A stretch of DNA of 64,000 nt from Tenrec ecaudatus (taxonomy: Eukaryota > Chordata > Mammalia > Afrosoricida > Tenrecidae): contig NC_134538.1 of NCBI RefSeq assembly GCF_050624435.1, positions 118,008,437 to 118,072,436 on the forward strand. The letters run 5' to 3'. Below the pieces are notes generated by a model. It was given only the letters and a program-made list of their open reading frames with translations, ran no database searches and was not told the origin of the DNA. Numbering within the stretch: the first letter of the stretch is position 1; every line of letters begins with the position of its first letter. Positions 56,593 to 64,000 of this stretch are shown here, piece by piece. Both the position numbers and the translations under genes were made by a program.

Positions 56593-58698
56593 GAGAGGTA
56601 TGTACGCTCGGAACAGTGAGTGGTTTTGGGTGTGCTGAGCCTGGATGCTGTAATGGAATCACACAGGAAGTGGTTACTTAAGTCATGTTGTGAACCTGCC
56701 TTTCCAGGCTAAGGAATTTACCCTTTATCAAATTGGGAGTTACCCAGCATTCAAACTGGGAAGAGGAAAACTCAGATTTCTCTTTTTGAAAAACGTACAG
56801 TTCTAAGAATGGCCTGAGAGTATAAATGACTTCAGTTAGTGAAGGAAAAAGACTTGATCATGTTTTCTAATCCTAGTCATCAAAAGGAAATATCCGCATG
56901 AGAGTCATCGTGATCTAACAGAGATGTCTGGCTGATCTGCGGAGAGAGACCTACTGAGTAGCCTTCAGGGTAGAGGTAAGAGGTTTAGGGAGGAGCTGTT
57001 CCATTAGAACCAGACCCTTATAGCAAAGAACTCCCTGGGGCGGTTACTTGAAAGGATATTTTAAAGGAAAAGTAGTAGTGCATATTGTTGTTGTTGTTGT
57101 TGTTGTTTTCTTAAGGAAATAGTGGTATGAAGCACTTTTGGAAGTCTCTTGAGGGTCAGGGGCAAAGTGTCTGTGCCCGTAGTTTGGTTTGGGTATGCAT
57201 GCAACAACTAGTAAGTTAGAACCAGTGTGACTGGGAGAAAGCAAAAAGAATTTCTTATGAATTCTCTCTTCATTCCATTGCCTACAATAGATTCTCATTT
57301 CACTTTGTGTACTAGTTAATCACATTCCCCTCCCCCAGTACTCCCCTAACCCCCCATTCTGCCGCCGCACCAACACACCTCAAATGGCTGCCTTCTTTTT
57401 CTTTTTTTTTTTTTTTGCTTGCATTAATTTTCTCTCAGAATCTCTTCAGGGATCAAAGTGAAGTATTGTTTGGAAGGAAGGAATATAATATTTGCAGAAC
57501 ATAGCAAATAACATTATTGAGGAGACACATTGTACTATTTATTAAATCAGCAAATGTTTGTTCAGTAAATCTTTTGAAACATTTTGTTTAACTATTAGAA
57601 TCATCAAACTTTTGTTCACGGACACTTTATTGCTTGTGTAGCTCAAGGAAACAAAAAAGACCTGTAATAGATTTCCTCCCCTTGGAAAGGGTAAGCTTTT
57701 TCCATAGGTTTTCGGAGTAAGTAAATTAATTACTTAGAATCAATCCTTCTCCCACAGCCCCTTCAAGCCAATCTATTCACCACTGTTTGCTCCTAGGAAG
57801 GAAGTGGTTCTTTTTAGGGCTAAGAGCCAAGGATTTTGCATTCCATTCCATTCATTGCTTCTGTTACGAATTTAATGAGTAATATTAAGTAGCAATTCTG
57901 CAAGTTTTACCTTTGCCCTACTGAATACGGCAGTGCCCTAGACATCCTTTAATGTGGGGAGAGCCTGAGGCACGGGACAGCAGTAGGCGGGGAAAGACAC
58001 TAGCTAGCAAGGCTCAGGAATGTCCCTGAAATTGGCTCATTTCTGAGTAGCTGAGCTGAGACATGACTCAGTCAGAGTTTCTGCAACTGACTGTCTGGGG
58101 CAGTTAGAACAGTGCTGGCAAGAGTCACAGATCGGCTAGTTTCCTGCACATAGAAGAGAAACAGCCCTTTCTTCAGATCTGGAATTTTTAAACAGCGCGA
58201 CTGATTATATGAATGCTCTTGTATTACGTTTTCTTTTTGTTGTTGTCAGCACTGAAAGGTTAAGGATAGAAGTCTGCTCTCTGATTACACAACTTTTTCA
58301 AGCATTACCCATGGCTTTGTAGCACACTGAGCGCAATGATCTCATCAATGGAAATTAGAACTCTTCTGAGGAATGCATTCTTTAGGAAAAAGAATACTGT
58401 GATTTTTGTCCTTGAAAAGTAAGGAAGGTGCTATTGGCAGCAGATAACTAAAGAATCCCTGAACTTGTTTCATAGGTCGCAAACACTAGATTGCAGATAG
58501 AGGAAGAGAGGGAAAAAGAGATGCTAGCAAGGAAAGGTAAACAAGAAACAGAGCAGGGGTGAAAGATGTTTCTGAAGAGGCATGTTTAAGAAGGAGCACA
58601 TATGTATCATATATGTGATGTGTTGGTGATCTCTAATACTTATTTTGTACTGGATCTCCACAGCAGGGCATTTTCACTAGGGAGAGTATTCACAGGCT
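56593..58698. other. Intergenic DNA with few recognisable repeats
   Basis: About 2.1 kb without a clear transposon. A (GTT)n run lies at 57084-57107 and a poly-T run at about 57403-57415. No open frame has supporting motifs. Confidence 0.5.
57084..57107. repeat. (GTT)n microsatellite
   Basis: Eight GTT units. Confidence 0.9.
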
Positions 58699-59199
58699 TG
58701 TTGGTTTTTCTCTCTCCGGCCTAAATCTCAGCCTCGGTCCTTGGCTCCACGCGAGAAAGATTTCACGCCGAAGCCGGGCTCGTGATCCAAGTGAATTTAA
58801 TGAAAGTTCAAAGAAGCATCAGGTTTTACGCGGCACCCATAGGATTCCTTTGACCATGCGGCCTGGCAGAGACTGCTCCGGGACACGCAAGGATCTCTCT
58901 CCTCCAACAGAGACCACCAGACCGCCCAAGCAAGACAAGACCAAGAGACCAAGCACCCAAGAGCCCAAGAGACACTCTCCCTTCAGGTCCCTGCCTTTTA
59001 AGGGTTCCCGGGGGAGGTGTGGTGAACGTCCCCAGGTTGATCCCATTGGCTGAATTGCAATCACCTGGCCCAGGTGGGCTGCTCCAGGTGTAATGCCCAT
59101 CCAAGCCCACCGGTGGGAAAATACAGCTTTTGTCCTTTGCTGGCTCTCCTGGGCATGCGTAAATGGACTTCCCAATTCCCTAGGCTAAGCTACCTAACA
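58699..59199 (-). mobile_element. Solo LTR, ERV1 class, inverted
   Basis: 501 bp; TGTT...AACA ends and a perfect 4-bp duplication GGCT (58695-58698 and 59200-59203). On the minus strand a TATA-like TTAAAAGG lies around 58997, a run of TCTTGG/GCTTGG motifs follows in R, and ATTAAA (58796-58801 inverted) precedes CACTTGGATCACGA, as in the copy at 3038-3529. The ~67-118-codon minus frames are compositional. No viral genes remain. Confidence 0.88.
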
Positions 59200-59434
59200 G
59201 GCTTTGATATGAAGAAGTAAATAGCTTTCCAAATTAAAAAAATTTTTCTCAGTCCACTATGCATCATTGTTTTTCGGTGCCTATTTTGTTCAACAGAAAC
59301 AGGTATTAAAGGTAAATGCAGTCATTCTGTTTATAGTTGTATGATTCTCTGTTTGTGGGCATCTGTGTGTCACCGCCCATGTGATAGTCTTGCTATAGCT
59401 TGTAAGACTGAGCAATTGTCCTTGCTACGCCCCT
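59200..59434. other. Unannotated intergenic DNA
   Basis: Nothing recognised. Confidence 0.4.
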
Positions 59435-59590
59435 CCTAAGAGGCCTGGTGTCACGGTAGTTATGACTTGGGAGAAAGACAAGACTTCTACTCTTGTAAAG
59501 GGTACAGTCTAGGATATTTACAGGGACAGTTTGACCCTGTTCCACAGGGTTGCTCTGAGTCATTATTGATTTGATGGCGATTTGTTTGTT
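59435..59590 (+). mobile_element. AfroSINE with internal deletion
   Basis: GGCCTGGTGTCACGGTAGTT head passes straight to GGGAGAAAGACAAGACTTC, omitting box B. The tail ATTGATTTGATGGCGATTTG is intact. Confidence 0.75.
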
Positions 59591-60074
59591 CATTTTGATG
59601 CCCCTTCTGTCTGCGCTGAGCGTGCACCTTATTACAACAACTTCATATTTAAGAAATTAAAGATAACTTGTTTCTGGCTGGAATAAAATTTAAGACTCCA
59701 TGAAGTTTGGGTTAATCCTAAATGAGATCGTGCCACTTTTCTCCAATTAAAAATTCCAGTTCCTCTAAGAAATCACTTGATCCAAAGATTTCTCACCAGT
59801 ATGTCAATTCTCTCCAGGGACTACCCCAAAATTGCTAGTCCCTGCCATTATTTCCAATTTCCATTCAGCTTAAACATTCCTTTAACAAATTTTTTTTAGC
59901 TCCAGAATACAATGAATCCCTTTTTAAAAAAATTAATTTTTGTGTTAGAGAGGTAGGGTACAAGGGGCTTGACGACTATTACCATTTAAAAATGAGAAAA
60001 ATTACCAAAATACAATGAATATCACCTTTCTTGCCTCCAAGTGGAACAAATCTATAAGCATAATGATTATTCCC
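59591..60074. other. Unannotated intergenic DNA
   Basis: Nothing recognised. Confidence 0.4.
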
Positions 60075-60247
60075 GAATTCCCTGGAGTCAGGCTGAAGTT
60101 GCACTGGGCACCATGGAACCCCTTTCTTCTATTTCCTCTCCTGCTTCCTTCGCTCCCTGGCTTGTGCCCTGAGGGCACTTCCTTAATAAATCCTTTACAC
60201 ACCGGTCTTTGGCTCAGGACCTACCCCAGTGGAACGTAACCAAGACA
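60075..60247 (+). mobile_element. LTR 3' portion, family uncertain
   Basis: CTTAATAAATCCTTTACACA supplies a polyadenylation signal, followed by GGCTCAGGACCTACCCCAGT and an AACCAAGACA ending, a layout typical of MaLR/ERV LTR ends. The 5' part was not delimited. Confidence 0.5.
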
Positions 60248-60479
60248 AAGGGACTTGACATAAAAGAGGAATAACAGGAGAATATGCATCCTCAAGTGTG
60301 CGGTAGGAGACAGATGACTGGAAGGCAGTATTAAGCACAGTGAGGTAATGTGGGGTGGGGGGAGAAAGGCAGCAGGTTAAAGAAGGGAACAAGTATGAAG
60401 GTGTCTTCTGATCACAAATCTCGCAACCTAATGACTGAACTTGCAAGGCTCTGGAGCCCTGATGATTGAGAATGTATTT

Positions 60480-60620
60480 TTAACTTCGTCACTTCATAAC
60501 TGTGAAACCTTGGGCAAGATTTTGTATTTTTTAGACTCCTTCCCTGAGGAATACTTCTAAATACGGCAAGAATCTTTAGACCTGAGTTATTTATTGTAGA
60601 ATGATTTAGGCATGTGGTTT
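60480..60620 (+). mobile_element. MIR SINE core fragment
   Basis: CACTTCATAACTGTGAAACC followed by TTGGGCAAG matches the MIR core in order. Old and short. Confidence 0.55.
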
Positions 60621-60777
60621 TTAGCTAGTAGTGATCTTGTCCCCAACAGACATATGATAATGCCTCCTGATAGTTTCTGTGGCCATGACTGAAGAGGAAG
60701 GGATGTTACTAAGATCTAATGGACAGAATACAGGGATGCTTCTACACATCCTACAATTAATCTGACCTATATTATAA

Positions 60778-60962
60778 GAAGCCCTGCTGGTGCAGTGCCT
60801 GCGTGCTTAGAGGCTAATAGAACCCATCAACTACTCCTCAGAAGAAAAGACTGGGCTACTTGGTCCTATAAGGAGTACATTCTAGAAAACCCATTGCAGG
60901 CGGTCTATTATATCTCACGGGGTCTGTATGAGTTGAAATAGACTCTACAGCACACATCAGCA
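60778..60962 (+). mobile_element. AfroSINE
   Basis: GAAGCCCTGCTGGTGCAGTG head, AGAACCCATCAACTACTCC, and tail GGGTCTGTATGAGTTGAAAT. Confidence 0.8.
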
Positions 60963-61489
60963 CAGCAAGGTAAAATTATACATATACTATGCATGCATGC
61001 AGATAGAAACGATAGTTTTCTCATATTCATAAATATGAGAAATGTGGAGTACTGGAGGAGTAAGAAAGAGAGAGTGTATGATTATTAAGATCCTTCTTAC
61101 CCAGGATGCCAGGACACTATGAGTTTCCTGCTCAGCAATACAGGACAAATGGCTTTTGACACATTGGCCCATGCCTGTCAGTTCCATGAGCCCGTGAAGA
61201 AGGAATATGCGATCCACTGAGATATTGGGTTTGGTGGTGAGGAAATGATATTCTTCTCATATCTGACCTCCTCCATCTACTCCAGGGACAAGGTCAACCC
61301 CAACTCCAGATTTCCAACTCCACATTGAATTTTGTGAGGCAGAGGTCAGACATGCTTCCATCCACCAACCTTCTGAACCAACTGTGCCGCCCCTGGGTCT
61401 CTACTTCTCTGATGGCCTCAATAATCCAGTCCACCGACCACATAATTCACAGACAGTGCTCACAATTATGGGAGTTTCTTCGGGAAGTT
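60963..61489. other. Intergenic DNA, possibly LTR-like
   Basis: 61250-61480 has retroelement-like C/T-rich sequence but no ends were found. Confidence 0.35.
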
Positions 61490-61700
61490 GAGGAGCCCCA
61501 TGGCGTAGTTGTTACACGTGCAACTGCTAACCATTCAGTCAGCAGCTAGAAACCAGAAGCCACTCTGCAGGAGAAAGATGAGGCTTTCTACTCCCTTAAA
61601 GAGTTACAACCTCAGAAACCCACAGGGGCAGTTCTACCCTGGCCTTTGGGATCCCAAAGAGTTGGCATAGACTCGATGGGAATGAGTTTGAGTGTTTATT
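61490..61700 (+). mobile_element. AfroSINE
   Basis: GGAGCCCCATGGCGTAGTTG head, CAGGAGAAAGATGAGGCTTT, CCCACAGGGGCAGTTCTACC, and tail GCATAGACTCGATGGGAATG. One of the best preserved copies. Confidence 0.9.
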
Positions 61701-62760
61701 TATTAGGAATTAAGTCACAACAACTCAAGGTCAGAAAACATTACAAATGCAGTCCATTTGTCCACATCAACACCTTTCCTCGGTCCTGCCTTTTCTCTGC
61801 CAGGCTAGTAGGCACCTCTCTCTGATCCTTCGCCTATCTTTCAGGCATCCATTGCCTCGGCAATACTCAAGCACATCTGCCAAAATACCTCTATTCTCGA
61901 TGAATGGCCAAAGGGCACAGCACTTTGTAGGTCAGCTTCCTTCCCTAAACTCTCAGCCCTGCCTCCCGACTCTACCTCCTGGCACTGCTCCGTGCCCCTC
62001 CTCTCGAAGGGCCCTTGGACGTGCTTCCTGCTCAGCTCTTTCTTCTTGGTGCTGGCTGGGTTCTTTCTTCCGGTTTCTAACTCGGTTCACTGTCTACTCA
62101 GTGGAATGACAGGACTGACCAATCACCTCCTTTAGAATCTTCTACATCTTATTTGCACGATCCTTCCCTGGTACAAAGACGTGAGCAGAAGAGCCGTTTC
62201 AAGTCATTCCACCTGACAATCACAGGTGGACAGAACCTGAGCCTGAATATGGGGTAAGGTATAAGAAAGAAATGTCTTATCAAGCAAGAAATTCATTTAA
62301 AAAGAACCACCCACAGAGCCACACAGTCAGCAAATTGCCAGACTGGTTCAAGTCTGTAGCTCAAGTGCTCCGCTGGAAACTCTCCTGGAGGCAGGCAACC
62401 GCAGGGCTTGGGAAGCTGGAAGAAGGCGGTGCAGCAGGAGGCAGGGCGAACGCAGGCAGCTGGGAGTAAAGTGGATCCAAGGTAGACCATTTGACAGCCC
62501 ATGGAAAGCTTTCAGAGTTGGCAGGCCACATGGTGGACCACTGGTCCAAGTCCCAGAAAACCTGACACTGGATCCAGCTAAGCAAGAGGAAGAAAAAAGC
62601 AAGTAGTTACTGCTAGCCTATTTATAGATATGAAAGAGCCTACTCCCCCAAGGGGATGTCATCAGGCTGTGACCTACATTTTAACAAGCAGGACTTATTG
62701 CACAGTGAGGATCCCGACCCAGGCAAGCTGACACCAGTCCTATCAGAGAGAACAACACAT
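61701..62760. other. Unclassified GC-richer block, possible LTR or old repeat
   Basis: Pyrimidine-rich 61760-62090 and purine-rich 62380-62480, with several overlapping open frames up to 120 codons on both strands that share no motif. Composition resembles an LTR-like retroelement, but no ends or target duplication were found. Confidence 0.35.
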
Positions 62761-62907
62761 ATTTGTTCTAGCTAAGATTCTTCTGCACATCAGCTTTGTT
62801 ACTCAAAAAATTCCCTGGTGACTCTGAGCTTCACGTGTTATAGATGTAATGAATGGTCTAGGTAAGAGGATTCAAAGATCACTTTTAATCATAAGCACAC
62901 ACACACA

Positions 62908-63100
62908 AATTCAGTGTCATTTAGTCGATACTGAGTCATCGAAACGCTATTGCACAGGGTAGAACTGCCGCTGTGAGATTCTGAGATTGTATAGCTGTTT
63001 ACAGGAGTAGAAAGCCCTGTGTTTCTCCTGAATGATGGCTGGGCTGGTGGTTTTGAACCGCTAACCTTGCAGTTAGCAGCCCGATATATAACCAATACAC
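62908..63100 (-). mobile_element. AfroSINE
   Basis: ATTTAGTCGATACTGAGTCA tail, GGTAGAACTGCCGC, TTTTGAACCGCTAACCTTGC box B and head AGTTAGCAGCCCG. Confidence 0.88.
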
Positions 63101-64000
63101 AATCATATCCTACATATGACAGATCATCCTGAATAAATTGATTTTAATCCATTTTAGTTCAGTTCTATTTAATCTTGTTTTCAGAAGGCAATACCAACTT
63201 CTTTTCTGAAGAAAAACTAAAGAACTCTTCTTGATTAGAAAAGTCTCCATAATTTTTATAAAGGCATATTAACTATTTCGATCAAAATAAAATTACAGGT
63301 TCTAGTTTAATGGATTTTCCTTTAACTTCACTTTTGCTCTAAATGCAGACATAAAAATGACCAGCTTTTTACAATAGGTAGCTCAAGGACACTAGGCAGT
63401 CATGTCAGAAACTCTATAAATACCTCTGTAAGACAAGACAGTCTAGACATACCGCCGTGACCATACATTAGACAAAGAACATACCTGACCCTAGAAGTGA
63501 CGTCCTGTGTAGCGGAAATGAACTGATCTAAATTTGGCGTTGAAATCGTCTTTTTAGGTAATAATTTAAAACAACTCTAGTATTTACCACTAATTTATCA
63601 CGAGTGAAAGTAATTTGCAAATACAGTTTAATCACATAGCAGGAAAATTGAAAGGCAGGTGAGGATTGTATCAGCATTTTTTTTCACACAACTTAAAGGA
63701 CATAGGCCTAATGGTTTACAAAGGCATACACATAAGATAAGGTCAGGGTCAGGATCCACTTAAAATCCATTAAAACGTCATTGAAGTCACCACTCCACTT
63801 CACATAAAAAGGTAATTACACTGTCTGATGATAAAGAAAAATACCTTTACAAGAGGATGTAGTGACCTGAATAGTATTCAAGAGTGCACGAATGGTTTTG
63901 CATAAAAGTATTTAATACATATATTCTTATGTACTAATATTTTTTGATTGAAGGGGAAGTCATTTTGCATAGTGACTCTCATCGGTAGATCTAATTAGTA
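63101..64000. other. AT-rich DNA to window end
   Basis: No supported gene or repeat. Confidence 0.5.

Noticed and set aside
58819..59175. 118-residue minus frame and others in a GC-rich block
   Set aside because: They lie entirely inside a solo LTR defined by a 4-bp duplication; LTR composition explains them.
61747..62109. 120-residue plus frame, Ser/Pro/Leu-rich
   Set aside because: Typical of pyrimidine-rich sequence; other frames on both strands are equally open and no motif is present.

Overview
This window is mammalian nuclear DNA, AT-rich and intergenic in character. I find no intact protein-coding gene, no convincing host exon and no RNA gene. Nearly every open frame is either chance or a decayed transposon frame. 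The repeats point to an afrotherian and most likely a tenrec (Tenrecidae, e.g. Echinops). AfroSINE-type SINEs occur about two dozen times, BovB/RTE-type LINEs with AfroSINE-like 3' ends occur seven times, and two short hAT elements have SPIN-type ends. SPIN is known in tenrec but is not a general afrotherian element, so the species call is inference from that combination.

Layout. Bases 1-2,550 hold the tip of an inverted L1 3'UTR, an ERVL-like LTR, AT-rich DNA, a 15-bp minisatellite and an AfroSINE. Bases 2,554-9,749 are one full-length L1 insertion bounded by a 17-bp target-site duplication. It has a GC-rich 5'UTR broken by an ERV1-class solo LTR, a broken ORF1, an ORF2 that jumps from the endonuclease to the C-terminus (no reverse transcriptase), and a 2.6-kb 3'UTR with an internal ~250-bp tandem duplication. 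Bases 9,750-31,800 carry RTE pieces, ORF2-deleted L1s, two SPIN-like MITEs, a decayed mariner and a diverged 148-bp direct repeat. Bases 33,480-35,975 form the longest stretch with almost no recognisable repeat. An L2, RTE and SINE cluster follows.

Bases 39,401-40,290 hold an internally deleted mariner with TIRs and a flanking TA. A small probable cytochrome b NUMT lies near 44,420. Two RTE copies (44,735-47,640 and 49,115-51,190) are nested repeat stacks: RTE holding an ERVL-like LTR that itself holds L1 tails, and RTE holding an ERV2-like solo LTR plus an L1 tail. A third RTE (53,105-53,910) is split by a truncated L1 with a 17-bp duplication. A second ERV1 solo LTR lies at 58,699-59,199. 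The last 4 kb contains SINEs, LTR-like material and a possible ~1-kb unclassified repeat.

The biology on show is a retrotransposon community. L1, RTE with its likely SINE partner, three ERV classes and two cut-and-paste families (hAT/SPIN, mariner) have inserted into one another, so their relative ages can be read from the nesting. Nothing looks currently active. Boundaries and family names are by eye from one sequence, with no alignment or library search; expect edges to be wrong by tens of bases unless a target duplication is stated.
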